Source: Candidatus Omnitrophota bacterium (GTDB lineage Bacteria > Omnitrophota > Gorgyraeia > Duberdicusellales > 4484-171). From it: a stretch of DNA of 48,540 bases. A program made the position numbers and the translations under genes. Below the pieces are notes generated by a model. The model saw only the letters and a list, made by a program, of their open reading frames with translations, searched no databases and had not been told where the DNA came from. The first letter of the stretch is position 1, and each line of letters begins with the position of its first letter. Positions 31,573 to 40,845 of the stretch are shown here, piece by piece. The stretch covers positions 1-48,540 of the forward strand of contig JAHISK010000035.1 in NCBI GenBank assembly GCA_018818105.1, given 5' to 3'.

Positions 31573-32613
31573 ATGAAAGTAGGAGTTTTAGGCGCGACAG
31601 GATTTACTGGTGAGAAGTTAGTAGAAATACTGCTTTCTCATCCTAAGGTAGAGGTTACCTATTTAGCTTCTCGTACACCTCACTCGGTGTCATATTATGA
31701 GTTTTTTCCTAAATTTAAGGGAAAAACTGATTTAAAATGTGAGCCGTTAAATATTGAGAAAGCCGCTGAGTGTGCCGATATTCTATTTTTATCTTTACCT
31801 CATACGGTTTCTATGGAGTATGTGCCCTATCTTTTAAAGAAGGGTAAAAAGGTAATTGATTTATCGGCGGATTACCGGCTGGATAGTTCTTTATATAAAG
31901 AATATTATGGTAAACAGCATGAAGATAAAAATAATTTGGCAAAGGCAGTGTATGGGTTGCCGGAGATTAATGAAGAAAAAATAACAAAAGCAGGGTTGGT
32001 TGCTAACCCGGGGTGTTATCCTACCTCAGTTATTCTTGCTTTGTTTCCTTTATTAAGGGAATCATTAATTGATGGGAAAATAATTGTGGATGCTAAATCG
32101 TCGATTACCGGCGCGGGAAGAAAAGCTGTTATTGATTATCATTACTCCAATATTTCCGGTAATATTTGGGCGTATAAGCCTTTTGTTCATCAGCATACCC
32201 CGGAAATTAAGGCGGTTTTAACTAAAAGTACAAATAAAAATATAGATATTTTGTTTGTTCCTCATGTCGTAGGCGTTGAGGCTGGGATATATTCCACAAT
32301 ATATGTGTCTTTTAAGAAAAAAGTGACAGGTAGTCAAATCAGAAAAGTTTATGATAAATATTATAAACAATGTCCTTTTATACGGTTAAATAATGATTCA
32401 TCCCCACACCAAAAATTTTGGTGTGGGGATTTACCGAAGCTTAAGAACGTTGTAGGTACTAATTTTTGTGATATAGGGTTTAGTGTGGATTATAGTGGTA
32501 AGAACTCCGTTATAGTTTCCTGTATAGATAATTTAATAAAAGGCGCGGCCGGTACAGCGGTACAAAATATGAATATAATGGCAGGGTGGGATCAAACTTT
32601 GGGGTTGTTATGA
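31573..32613 (+). CDS. argC: N-acetyl-gamma-glutamyl-phosphate reductase
   Basis: 346 aa. It reduces N-acetylglutamyl phosphate with NADPH in arginine synthesis. N-terminal GATGFTGEKLVEIL for NADP binding, catalytic Cys148 in VANPGCYPT, and KSSITGAGRKA. Residues about 277-286 (SSPHQKFWCG) do not belong to the family: they are encoded by a perfect 31-bp palindrome (32400-32430) placed in the loop before DLPKLKNVVGTNFCDIG. The frame is kept and the enzyme is probably active. First gene of argCJBDFGH; its stop overlaps argJ. Confidence 0.95.
   Translation: MKVGVLGATGFTGEKLVEILLSHPKVEVTYLASRTPHSVSYYEFFPKFKGKTDLKCEPLNIEKAAECADILFLSLPHTVSMEYVPYLLKKGKKVIDLSADYRLDSSLYKEYYGKQHEDKNNLAKAVYGLPEINEEKITKAGLVANPGCYPTSVILALFPLLRESLIDGKIIVDAKSSITGAGRKAVIDYHYSNISGNIWAYKPFVHQHTPEIKAVLTKSTNKNIDILFVPHVVGVEAGIYSTIYVSFKKKVTGSQIRKVYDKYYKQCPFIRLNNDSSPHQKFWCGDLPKLKNVVGTNFCDIGFSVDYSGKNSVIVSCIDNLIKGAAGTAVQNMNIMAGWDQTLGLL
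32400..32430. repeat. perfect palindrome inserted in argC
   Basis: ATCCCCACACCAAAA, one central A, then TTTTGGTGTGGGGAT; 15-bp arms without mismatch. It adds about ten codons to argC. No other copy was seen in the window. Confidence 0.85.
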
Positions 32614-33725
32614 TTGTTCCGGCAGGATTTAGTTTGTGGGGCGCGCATTCAGGAGTAAAGAAGCAGGCTTTAGATTTAGGTATAATTTACTGCGAGGGAG
32701 ACTTTTTTCGGGGAGTCGGCAGTTTTACTAAAAATGTTAATCCAGCTTACTCGGTAGTTTTAAGCAAGAAAAATATAAATAAACCGATAAAAGCGGTATT
32801 GGTTAACAGCGGTAATGCTAACTGTTTTTCTCATCCTAGGGGTTTAGCTGATACAACACAGATTATTTCTCAATTAGCAGTTAAATTAGGTGTTAAAAAG
32901 GACAATATTCTTATTGCTTCAACAGGGATTATTGGCAGACGATTACCTAAAGAAAAAGTTATCGCGGGGTTTGGCTTGCTTCTAGATAATGTAAGTAGAA
33001 AACGCGGGAAACAAAAAGAAGGTATAGATAAATTCGCTAATAGTATTCTTACAACAGATACCTTTGAAAAAATATCATATGCTAAAGTTAATTTTGGTAA
33101 AAAGCAAATAAATATATTAGGCATTGCTAAGGGATCGGGAATGATTTGTCCTGATATGGCTACGTTGTTAGGATTTGTTATGACCGACGCTGATGTCTCT
33201 GCCGCGGATTTGAAGAGAATCTTAAAGACGGCAGTTGATGATAGTTTTAATTCTATTACTGTAGATGGATGTATGAGTACAAATGATACAGTATTGCTTC
33301 TTTCTAGTAAAAAAGTAAAACTAACGAAGGATGAGTTAAGTGGGTTTTCTTCCGGAGTAAAAAGAGTTTGTTTGGATTTAGCGAAAATGATGGTGAAAGA
33401 CGCTGAAGGCGCGACAAAATTTGTTGAAATTGAAGTTAAAGGGGCGGCTTCGGTGAAAGAAGCAAAAAAAGGCGGACTTTTTATCGCTAATTCTAATCTT
33501 TTTAAGTGCGCGTTATATGGTGCTAATCCCAATTGGGGAAGAATTATCGGCGCGTTAGGGCATGCCGGCATAAAAGTTAAGGATAATGTTTCAATAAAGT
33601 TTACTCCGCTTGAAAAACGAGAGATTAAAGTTACGGTTGATTTGAAAAAAGGTAGTTTTAAGCATAAAGTATATACTAGCGATTTAACTCCCGCGTACGT
33701 AAAAATAAACGCCGATTACAGTTAA
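32610..33725 (+). CDS. argJ: bifunctional glutamate N-acetyltransferase/amino-acid acetyltransferase
   Basis: 371 aa Ntn-fold enzyme that self-cleaves before a threonine. The site is MAT-LLGFVMTDA with Thr185, preceded by KGSGMICPD. Other family motifs: FSLWGAHSGVKK, VNSGNANCF, IASTGIIGRRLP and the C-terminal GANPNWGRIIGALG. It recycles acetyl from acetylornithine to glutamate, so no argA or argE is needed. I use ATG 32610, overlapping the argC stop (ATGA) after a GGGG site; an earlier GTG at 32586 is possible but adds nonconserved residues. Confidence 0.95.
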   Translation: MIVPAGFSLWGAHSGVKKQALDLGIIYCEGDFFRGVGSFTKNVNPAYSVVLSKKNINKPIKAVLVNSGNANCFSHPRGLADTTQIISQLAVKLGVKKDNILIASTGIIGRRLPKEKVIAGFGLLLDNVSRKRGKQKEGIDKFANSILTTDTFEKISYAKVNFGKKQINILGIAKGSGMICPDMATLLGFVMTDADVSAADLKRILKTAVDDSFNSITVDGCMSTNDTVLLLSSKKVKLTKDELSGFSSGVKRVCLDLAKMMVKDAEGATKFVEIEVKGAASVKEAKKGGLFIANSNLFKCALYGANPNWGRIIGALGHAGIKVKDNVSIKFTPLEKREIKVTVDLKKGSFKHKVYTSDLTPAYVKINADYS

Positions 33726-33730
33726 CCATT

Positions 33731-33759
33731 GTAGGGGCGTCGCTTGCCTACGCCCGTAA
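33731..33759 (+). repeat. GTAGGGGCG palindromic repeat
   Basis: GTAGGGGCGTCGCTTG then CCTACGCCCGTAA, nearly identical to the copy at 17672. In the argJ-argB spacer. Confidence 0.85.
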
Positions 33760-33794
33760 TAATTCTAAAATTATTTTAGAAAAAGAAGAGCAGT

Positions 33795-34646
33795 ATGGTA
33801 GATGAAGCAATAAAAAAAGCCGACGTTTTAATTGAGGCGATGCCTTTTATACGAAAGTTTAATAAGAAAATTTTCGTAATAAAATATGGCGGGTCTATTT
33901 TAGGAGAGGAAAGAGTAAGAAAGTCTGTTCTGGAAGATATTGCTTTCCTTCGGTATACAGGGGTAAGGCCGATTTTAGTTCATGGCGGCGGACCAAATAT
34001 AACAAAGAAATTAAATAGTCATAAAAAATCTTCACAGTTTGTAGATGGAATACGGGTAACCGATGAATTTACGTTACGGGTTGTGGCAGAAGAGTTAAGT
34101 AAATTGAACGGGATGATTGTTAAAGAGATAAGCTCTTATGGTGTGCAGGCTGTGGGGTTAAAGATTAACTCTAAATTATTGCGCGCGCAAAAGAAGCAAA
34201 CTAAGGTTGATTTAGGGTTTGTGGGAGATGTCGTAGATTTTGATTCCGAAAGTCTGAATAAAATTGTAGATGAAGCTATTCCTGTGATAACACCTATGGG
34301 CATTTCAAGTGAGGGTGTTGTCTATAATATTAATGCTGATGAAGTGGCTTGTTTTATCGCGGCAAAATTAGGAGCCCAGAAGCTGGTTCTTCTTACAAAT
34401 GTGTTAGGAGTTATGCGGGATCCTCGGCAGAATAGTTCTTTAATCCCTACTATAAAAGTTAAAGAAGCAAAGCATCTTATTGCCAAAAAAATTATTGGTG
34501 AAGGTATGATTCCTAAAGTAAACGCGGCAATCGCCGCCATTGACGGCGGAGTTAATAAAGCGCATATTGTTGACGCTAGAATATCGCACGCCATTCTTTT
34601 AGAAATATTTACTAACCGAGGGATTGGTACTGAGGTTGTAAAGTGA
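33795..34646 (+). CDS. argB: acetylglutamate kinase
   Basis: 283 aa amino-acid kinase fold. N-terminal FVIKYGGSILGEE, substrate/ATP glycine loop LVHGGGPNI, and YNINADEVACFIAAKLGA and KLVLLTNVLGVMRD near the C-terminus. It phosphorylates N-acetylglutamate. The extended N-terminal helix with EAMPFIRKFNKK is of the kind found in arginine-inhibited hexameric ArgB, so feedback inhibition by arginine is plausible. Confidence 0.95.
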   Translation: MVDEAIKKADVLIEAMPFIRKFNKKIFVIKYGGSILGEERVRKSVLEDIAFLRYTGVRPILVHGGGPNITKKLNSHKKSSQFVDGIRVTDEFTLRVVAEELSKLNGMIVKEISSYGVQAVGLKINSKLLRAQKKQTKVDLGFVGDVVDFDSESLNKIVDEAIPVITPMGISSEGVVYNINADEVACFIAAKLGAQKLVLLTNVLGVMRDPRQNSSLIPTIKVKEAKHLIAKKIIGEGMIPKVNAAIAAIDGGVNKAHIVDARISHAILLEIFTNRGIGTEVVK

Positions 34647-34659
34647 ATAAAAATTAATT

Positions 34660-35871
34660 ATGGAAAACACAAAAAAACTATTCGATAAATATGTTCTTAA
34701 TACCTATACCAGAGTTGGTCCTGTTTTTGTTAAGGGCAAGGGGAGTTGGCTGTGGGATGAGGCGGGGACTAAGTACCTTGATTTATTTCCTGGATGGGGC
34801 GTTTCGATTTTAGGGCATTGTCATCCTAGAATTACAAAGGTTATAAGTCAGCAGGCGGGTAAGTTAATCCATCTGCCAAATAACTTATATTTTAAGGAAC
34901 AGGCTCAGTTAGCAGAGGAAATTGTTAATAGTAGTTTTTCTTCAAAAGTGTTTTTTGCCAATTCCGGCGCTGAAGCGGTTGAAGGCGCGCTTAAGTTTTC
35001 TCGTCTTTATGGTAGGAGCAATGGCCGGTATGAAGTGATTGTTATGAAAAATTCTTTTCATGGCAGGACTTTCGGCGCGCTTTCTGCTACTGGCCAGGGA
35101 AAATATAAAGTTCCTTTTAAACCGTTACTGGCATCATTTAAAGAGGCGCGGTTTAATGATTTTTCTAATTTTAAAAAGAAGGTTACGTCTAAAACCGTAG
35201 GTGTAATGTTAGAACTAATTCAGGGCGAAGGCGGCGTTAATGTTGCGCAACAAGAGTATATAAAAGAAGTAAAACTTTACTGTGAAAAACGTGATTTACT
35301 TTTTATAGTGGATGAGGTTCAAACTGGGATGGGCAGGACTGGTAAGTTGTTTTGTTATCAGAATTATGGGATTAAACCTGATATAATGGTTTTGTCTAAA
35401 GGTTTAGGCGCGGGAGTGCCTATATCAGCTATATTGGTTGCCAAGGAAATCTCTGATATAATAGGTCCTGGGATGCATGCTTCTACTTTTGGCGGGTCTC
35501 CGCTTGTTACGAGAGTTTCTCTGGAAGCCTTTAAAATTATAAAAGAAGATAAAATTCTTTCTAATGTGAGGGAATTAAGTATTTATTTATTGAGGCGGTT
35601 AGGAGATTTTAATCGGAAGTTTAAGATTATAAAAGAAATAAGAGGGATAGGACTTATGGTTGGTATCGAACTCAAAGTTAAATCCGCGCCGATATTCGCG
35701 CAAGCGCTTAAACAGGGATTAATAATTAATTCTACCCATGAAAATGTTCTAAGAATTATGCCGGCGTTAAATATAAAAAAGAGCGAGTTAGATAAAGGAT
35801 TGAATATTTTGGAAGAAATATTAACAGGTAACAGGTTGCAGGGTGTTAAAGACATGATACCTGTGACATGA
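34660..35871 (+). CDS. argD: acetylornithine aminotransferase
   Basis: 403 aa class III PLP aminotransferase. GWGVSILGHCHPRI in the N-terminal part, FFANSGAEAVEGALKFSR, SFHGRTFGALSATGQ, ELIQGEGGVN, VDEVQTGMGRTG, PLP lysine in LSKGLGAGVPI, and STFGGSPL. The last ~15 residues (LTGNRLQGVKDMIPVT) are encoded by a heptamer hairpin and lie beyond the family end. Directly after argB (13 bp). Confidence 0.95.
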   Translation: MENTKKLFDKYVLNTYTRVGPVFVKGKGSWLWDEAGTKYLDLFPGWGVSILGHCHPRITKVISQQAGKLIHLPNNLYFKEQAQLAEEIVNSSFSSKVFFANSGAEAVEGALKFSRLYGRSNGRYEVIVMKNSFHGRTFGALSATGQGKYKVPFKPLLASFKEARFNDFSNFKKKVTSKTVGVMLELIQGEGGVNVAQQEYIKEVKLYCEKRDLLFIVDEVQTGMGRTGKLFCYQNYGIKPDIMVLSKGLGAGVPISAILVAKEISDIIGPGMHASTFGGSPLVTRVSLEAFKIIKEDKILSNVRELSIYLLRRLGDFNRKFKIIKEIRGIGLMVGIELKVKSAPIFAQALKQGLIINSTHENVLRIMPALNIKKSELDKGLNILEEILTGNRLQGVKDMIPVT

Positions 35872-35893
35872 GACCTGAAACATTTAATGAAAT
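35826..35893. repeat. heptamer-repeat hairpin overlapping argD 3' end
   Basis: Left arm aggtaac, aggttgc, agggtgt (35826-35846). Right arm acatgat, acctgtg, acatgag, acctgaa, acattta (35852-35886). It encodes the argD tail and continues into the spacer. Confidence 0.7.
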
Positions 35894-35947
35894 TTAAATC
35901 ATTGGTAATTGTAACTTGATACATAAAATGAAATCTAATATAGGGAT

Positions 35948-36862
35948 ATGAAACACTTTACATCATTAAAACATTTATCACGAAAAGAAATCATTAATCT
36001 TTTAGAAATAGTTTCTAAAGTTAAAAAGAATCCTTCTGCCTATAAAAATAAATTAAAAGACAAATATATAGGATTGGTTTTTCAGAAGCCGTCGTTGAGA
36101 ACTAAGACTTCCTTTTACGTGGGTGCTTTACAGTTGGGAGCCAACGTGATTTATTACGCTCCTGGGGAAGTGAAGATAGGGGAAAGAGAGAGAATTTGCG
36201 ATATAGCAAAAACTATGTCGGGATATCTTGATGGTATAGTAGTAAGAACGTTTTCTCATAAAGTGATTGATGAGTTCGCTCAGTATGGCAGTATCGCGGT
36301 GATTAATGCTTTAAGTAATTTGTTGCATCCGTCGCAAGTGTTAGGTGATTTATTTACGTTGATTGAATTGAAAAAAGATATAAAAAAGATAAAATTTACT
36401 TATGTCGGTGATGGGAATAATGTTTGTCATTCTCTTTTGTACGCTTTTTCTATTTTAGGAGGTAATATTTGTATTGCTTATCCTAAAGGGTATAGTCCAA
36501 AAAGTGAAGTTTTGGCTGAATGTAAGAATTTCGCGAAGAAGTCTGGTGGATCTATTTGCCTTACTAATAAGCCAACAATCGCGGCAGCCGACGCTGATGT
36601 TTTGTACACCGATGTTTGGTCGTCCATGGGGAGAGAAAAAGAACAAGAGCAAAGAAAAAAAGTTTTTAAGGATTTCCAAATAAATGATACGCTTTTAAAA
36701 TTGGCAAAAAGCGATTGTTTAGTGATGCATTGTTTGCCGGCGCATAGAGGCCAGGAAATTACAGATAGCGTTATTGATAGTAAAAAGTCTGTTGTTTTTT
36801 TACAGGCGGAGAATAGACTTCATAGTGCTAAGGCGATATTATTATCTTTGTTGGAAGATTAG
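35948..36862 (+). CDS. argF: ornithine carbamoyltransferase
   Basis: 304 aa. Carbamoyl-phosphate motif KPSLRTKTSF replaces the usual STRTR (Thr to Leu, second Arg to Lys). HPSQVLGDL (HPxQ) and ornithine-loop MHCLPAHRGQEIT are normal. The genomic place, between argD and argG, supports the ornithine enzyme. The STRTR change could affect carbamoyl-phosphate binding or mark an acylated substrate, but the gene set here (ArgJ present) does not require acetylornithine as substrate. Confidence 0.9.
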   Translation: MKHFTSLKHLSRKEIINLLEIVSKVKKNPSAYKNKLKDKYIGLVFQKPSLRTKTSFYVGALQLGANVIYYAPGEVKIGERERICDIAKTMSGYLDGIVVRTFSHKVIDEFAQYGSIAVINALSNLLHPSQVLGDLFTLIELKKDIKKIKFTYVGDGNNVCHSLLYAFSILGGNICIAYPKGYSPKSEVLAECKNFAKKSGGSICLTNKPTIAAADADVLYTDVWSSMGREKEQEQRKKVFKDFQINDTLLKLAKSDCLVMHCLPAHRGQEITDSVIDSKKSVVFLQAENRLHSAKAILLSLLED

Positions 36863-36863
36863 C

Positions 36864-36946
36864 GCATAGCGTAGAGCGTATAGCGGATAGGGAAGATAAA
36901 GATTTTTTTACTAAACGCCACCCGCTAAACGCTATTCGCTAGTAAA
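36864..36946. repeat. heptamer-repeat hairpin (TAGCG words)
   Basis: Left arm gcatagc, gtagagc, gtatagc, ggatagg (36864-36891). Right arm taaacgc, cacccgc, taaacgc, tattcgc, tagtaaa (36912-36946). Between argF and argG. Confidence 0.85.
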
Positions 36947-36961
36947 TGGGAGGATGAAACC

Positions 36962-38131
36962 GTGGAAAAAATAGTTTTAGCCTATTCGGGAGGGTTAGAT
37001 ACATCTTGTGTTGTGACGTATTTAAAAGATAAAGGCTTTGACGTTGTTTGTTTTTCGGCTAATTTAGGAAGCGAATTTGAGCCCGCGGATTTAAAGCAGA
37101 GGGCGTTACAAACAGGAGCGTCTAAAATCTATGTAAAAGATTTAAGAGAAGAATTCGCGAATAAATATATACTTATCGCCCTAAAGGCAAATTCTATATA
37201 TGAAGATAAGTATGTTCTTTCCACGGCGTTAGGGCGTCCTTTAATAGCAAAATATCTTGTTGATATCGCTAAAAAAGAAGGAGCGAAGTACGTTGGGCAT
37301 GGGTGTAGCGCTAAAGGTAATGATCAGGTTAGAATAGATGTTACGGTAAAACTGCTTAATCCTAAGCTGCATATCGTGGCGCCGTTGAGAGAGTGGGAGT
37401 TAACTTCAAGAGAATCAGAAATTGAGTACGCTAAACAGAAGAAAATTCCTATTCAAGCGACTAAAGAGAAAATATATAGTATCGATAAGAATATTTGGGG
37501 AGTAAGTATTGAGGCGGGAATTTTGGAGGATTTAAATAATGAGCCTAAAGAAGATGCCTATATATTTACTAAAAGCCTAAAAGAGGCGCCGGATAAGCCT
37601 CAATATGTTGAAATAGATTTTGTCGTGGGTGTGCCCGTGAAAATTAATGGTAAACAGAAACCATTTCTAGAAATTATTGAAGAGTTAAATACATTAGGTG
37701 GCCGGCACGCCGTAGGTAGAACGGATTTAATTGAAGATAGAACTGTAGGAATAAAATCAAGAGAAGTTTATGAGGCCCCTGCCGCGTGGATTTTAATTAA
37801 AGCGCATCAGGAGCTTGAGAGTTTAGTATTAGATAAAGATACTTTATCATTCAAAAAATGTATAGAGTTAAAGTATTCACAGCTTATTTATCAAGGCTTA
37901 TGGTTTTCTCCTTTGAAGCTGAGTTTAGACGCTTTTATTGAAAAGACGCAGAGTAAAGTTACAGGAAAGATAACATTAAAGCTTTATAAAGGAAATATTG
38001 TTGTCTCGAAGAGAAATTCTTCGAACGCGCTTTATAAAAAAGAGTTAGCGACTTACGGAGTTGATGATAAGTTTGATAGAACCGATGCTAAAGGTTTTAT
38101 AAACATATTTTCTATGCCGTACATTAAATAA
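36962..38131 (+). CDS. argG: argininosuccinate synthase
   Basis: 389 aa. ATP-PP-loop YSGGLDTS (8-15), VGHGCSAKGNDQVR, EWELTSRESEIEYAK, GIKSREVYEAPAA. It joins citrulline and aspartate. The start is GTG at 36962, 8 bp after a GGGAGG site; an ATG at 36954 is out of frame, and GTG gives the family N-terminus MEKIVLAYSGG. Confidence 0.95.
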   Translation: MEKIVLAYSGGLDTSCVVTYLKDKGFDVVCFSANLGSEFEPADLKQRALQTGASKIYVKDLREEFANKYILIALKANSIYEDKYVLSTALGRPLIAKYLVDIAKKEGAKYVGHGCSAKGNDQVRIDVTVKLLNPKLHIVAPLREWELTSRESEIEYAKQKKIPIQATKEKIYSIDKNIWGVSIEAGILEDLNNEPKEDAYIFTKSLKEAPDKPQYVEIDFVVGVPVKINGKQKPFLEIIEELNTLGGRHAVGRTDLIEDRTVGIKSREVYEAPAAWILIKAHQELESLVLDKDTLSFKKCIELKYSQLIYQGLWFSPLKLSLDAFIEKTQSKVTGKITLKLYKGNIVVSKRNSSNALYKKELATYGVDDKFDRTDAKGFINIFSMPYIK

Positions 38132-38134
38132 TTT

Positions 38135-38163
38135 GTAGGGGCGATTCATGAATCGCCCGTTAA
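38135..38163 (+). repeat. GTAGGGGCGATTC palindromic repeat
   Basis: GTAGGGGCGATTCATGAATC then GCCCGTTAA. In the argG-argH spacer, a perfect stem. Confidence 0.85.
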
Positions 38164-38175
38164 AAGGAGTAAAAC

Positions 38176-39537
38176 ATGGCCAAGAAATTGTGGGGTGGTA
38201 GATTTAAGAAGAAGATAGATAAGGATTTTGAAGAATTTTCAAAGTCTATCCAGTATGATTATAAATTAGCAGAATATGATATATACCATTCTATAATACA
38301 TGTTAACGCTTTAGTTGATTCGGCTATTTTAACAAAGAAAGAAGGACAAAGGTTAATCTTTTCATTGGGGCAGATATTGAGAGAAATAGAAAAGGGAACA
38401 TTTACTCCCGATTTAGAATGTGAAGATATTCATTCTGATATACAGAGTAGAGTAGAAAAAAAAGTTGGTAAATTAGCCGCGAAATTACACACATTGCGGT
38501 CTAGAAATGATCAGGTTGTTTTTGATGAGAAGTTTTATTGTTTGAATGAAGTTGAGCTGCTGGGGAAGCTATTGGGTGATGTGTTTGACGCGATAGTCAG
38601 TAAGGCTAAACAATATGAAAAAAACTTTTTTCTGGGATATACTCATACGCGGCGCGCTCAAGTTATCTTTTTTAGTGATTATATTTTAGCTTACGCCTAT
38701 ATGTTTAAGAGAGATTATCGGCGGTTTCAGTGTTTTTTAAAAAACCTGGAGGTAGTAATAGGCGCTGGCGCTTTAGCGGGAAGCGCTTTGAACTCTAAGC
38801 ATTATCAAAAAGCTATTTTTAGCGCGTTAGTTAAAAAAAATTTAGCTGAGTTAAATAGTTCGGTTGATAATGTCAGTAGTCGGGACTTTATCATTGAGTT
38901 GTTAAGTATGTTATCAATATTGCAGATGCATCTTTCTAGATTAACAGAGGATATGATTTTATATTCAGGTAAAGAGTTTGACTTTTTGCGGTTGCCGGAA
39001 GAGTTTTGTACTGGAAGTAGTCTAATGCCGCATAAAAAAAATCCCGATTTTCTAGAGTTAGTCAGAGGATATACGGGGATGGTTTATGGTAATTTAGTAG
39101 CAGTGTTAACTATGATGAAAGGGTTGCCTTTAACTTATAATAGGGATATGCAGTTAGATAAGGAACCTTTGTTCTCATCAGTTGAAGTTTTAAAAAATGA
39201 GTTAAAAATTATGGCAAAATTCATAAAGGGTGTTACTCTTAATGAGGAAAATATTGCTAAGGCTTTGGAAGATGATAGTTTATATGCCACGGAGATAGCG
39301 GAGTTTTTGGTAATAAGTAAAGGTGTCGCGTTTAGTGACGCGCATACTGTAGTAGGTAAATTAGTAAGGTATTCTGAAGATAAAAAAATAAGAGTTAAAG
39401 ATATGAAGGATAGTTTATTGAAAACTTTTTATCCGGGATTAAGCTTGAAAGCTTTAAAAAGCATAATGAATCCTGAGTACGCTACTTCTTCAAAGAAGTC
39501 CGTCGTGCGAAAAATGCCGAAAACAATAAAGGCTTAG
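38176..39537 (+). CDS. argH: argininosuccinate lyase
   Basis: 453 aa fumarase/aspartase superfamily. KLWGGRFKKKID at the start, LHTLRSRNDQV, and the superfamily signature GSSLMPHKKNPD. It releases arginine and fumarate, the last step of the pathway. The TDM variant TRRAQVIFFSDYILA is less conserved than usual (common TQPAQP), a point worth noting. 11 bp before lysA. Confidence 0.95.
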   Translation: MAKKLWGGRFKKKIDKDFEEFSKSIQYDYKLAEYDIYHSIIHVNALVDSAILTKKEGQRLIFSLGQILREIEKGTFTPDLECEDIHSDIQSRVEKKVGKLAAKLHTLRSRNDQVVFDEKFYCLNEVELLGKLLGDVFDAIVSKAKQYEKNFFLGYTHTRRAQVIFFSDYILAYAYMFKRDYRRFQCFLKNLEVVIGAGALAGSALNSKHYQKAIFSALVKKNLAELNSSVDNVSSRDFIIELLSMLSILQMHLSRLTEDMILYSGKEFDFLRLPEEFCTGSSLMPHKKNPDFLELVRGYTGMVYGNLVAVLTMMKGLPLTYNRDMQLDKEPLFSSVEVLKNELKIMAKFIKGVTLNEENIAKALEDDSLYATEIAEFLVISKGVAFSDAHTVVGKLVRYSEDKKIRVKDMKDSLLKTFYPGLSLKALKSIMNPEYATSSKKSVVRKMPKTIKA

Positions 39538-39548
39538 GGGATAATTAT

Positions 39549-40805
39549 ATGCATTATTTTAAATATAGAGGAAAAGAGTTGTATTGTGAGGGTGTCAAGG
39601 TTTCTAGCATCGCGGTCAAATTTGGGACGCCAGTATATGTTTATTCAAAAAGAACGATTCTTGAGCATTTTCAAAAGATTGATAAAGCTTTTAAAAAAAT
39701 AAGTCCGCTGATATGTTATTCGATTAAAGCTAATTCAAACCTCGCGATATTAAAAATATTAGTCCAGGTCGGTGCCGGGTTAGACATTGTTTCCGGTGGA
39801 GAATTATATCGGGCGAGAGAAGTTAAGTGTTCATCGAAGAAAATAGTTTATGCTTCTGTTGGTAAGACTGAAGATGAGATTAGGGCAGCGATAAAATATG
39901 GAATATTATTATTTAATGTGGAGTCTTTTCCTGAATTATCGAGGATAAATAAAGTAGCGCGAGAGTTAAGAAAAAAAGTCGATGTCGCTTTACGTGTAAA
40001 TCCTGATGTTGAACCTAAAACCCATAAGTACATAATAACCGGTAAAAAGGAAACTAAGTTTGGTATGGATATTGATACCGTTAGGGATATTTTTCTTAAA
40101 CGAGATGATTTTCGGTATCTGGACGTTTGTGGTATCCATATTCATATAGGGTCTCAAATTACGCAAAGTGCTCCATTCATCAAAGCGATTAAGAAGATAA
40201 AAACGTTGATAGGTGATTTGGCGAAAAAAGGTGTTGATTTGAAATATTTTAATATAGGAGGAGGATTAGGCATAGTATATGATGATGAAACCCCTCAAAC
40301 CGCGGAGGTCTTTGCTAAAGCGGTGTTGCCGATGTTAAAGGATAGTTCTCTATCTACTATTTTAGAGCCCGGCAGATTTATTGTTGGAAACGCGGGAATA
40401 GTTGTTACGAAAGTTTCATATATTAAGGATACTCCTTCCAAAAATTTTATTATTGTTGACGCGGGAATGAATGATTTGTTAAGACCGTCATTGTATGAAG
40501 CTTATCATAAGATAATTCCTGTGACACAAAACACAAAGCACAAAACACGAAACACGAAAAAATCTGATGTTGTAGGACCGATTTGTGAGAGTGGAGATTT
40601 TTTAGGAAAGGATAGATATTTAAACGTTGAAGAAGATGATTATTTAGCGGTGTTAGGTGCTGGCGCTTATGGGTTCAGTATGAGTTCTAATTATAATTCA
40701 AGGCCGCGCGCGGTAGAAGTTTTGGTTGATGGTAATAATGTCCATTGTATAAGGAAGAGAGAAGCGTATAGCGATTTGATTAAGGGTGAACGCATTGTTT
40801 CCTAG
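39549..40805 (+). CDS. lysA: diaminopimelate decarboxylase
   Basis: 418 aa alanine-racemase fold PLP enzyme. PLP lysine Lys60 in CYSIKANSNLAIL, HIHIGSQI, NIGGGLGI, EPGRFIVGNAG, and VGPICESGDFL with substrate Cys. Residues about 326-338 (TQNTKHKTRNTKK) are encoded by a heptamer array (40526-40560) inserted between IIPVT and DVVGPICES; the frame stays open. It converts meso-DAP to lysine. It links the arginine block to the dap genes. Confidence 0.95.
   Translation: MHYFKYRGKELYCEGVKVSSIAVKFGTPVYVYSKRTILEHFQKIDKAFKKISPLICYSIKANSNLAILKILVQVGAGLDIVSGGELYRAREVKCSSKKIVYASVGKTEDEIRAAIKYGILLFNVESFPELSRINKVARELRKKVDVALRVNPDVEPKTHKYIITGKKETKFGMDIDTVRDIFLKRDDFRYLDVCGIHIHIGSQITQSAPFIKAIKKIKTLIGDLAKKGVDLKYFNIGGGLGIVYDDETPQTAEVFAKAVLPMLKDSSLSTILEPGRFIVGNAGIVVTKVSYIKDTPSKNFIIVDAGMNDLLRPSLYEAYHKIIPVTQNTKHKTRNTKKSDVVGPICESGDFLGKDRYLNVEEDDYLAVLGAGAYGFSMSSNYNSRPRAVEVLVDGNNVHCIRKREAYSDLIKGERIVS
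40526..40560. repeat. heptamer array inserted in lysA
   Basis: Five units acaaaac, acaaagc, acaaaac, acgaaac, acgaaaa, read in frame as a Thr/Lys/Asn/His-rich loop. Confidence 0.85.
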
Positions 40806-40845
40806 AAATAGTGGTGTATTCTAGCCGATAATAAAAATATATAAT

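Noticed and set aside
32870-33571. Long minus-strand open frame of 233 codons opposite argJ
   Set aside because: It is a shadow of argJ, whose frame carries all family motifs; the antisense protein is compositionally odd and has no recognisable domain.
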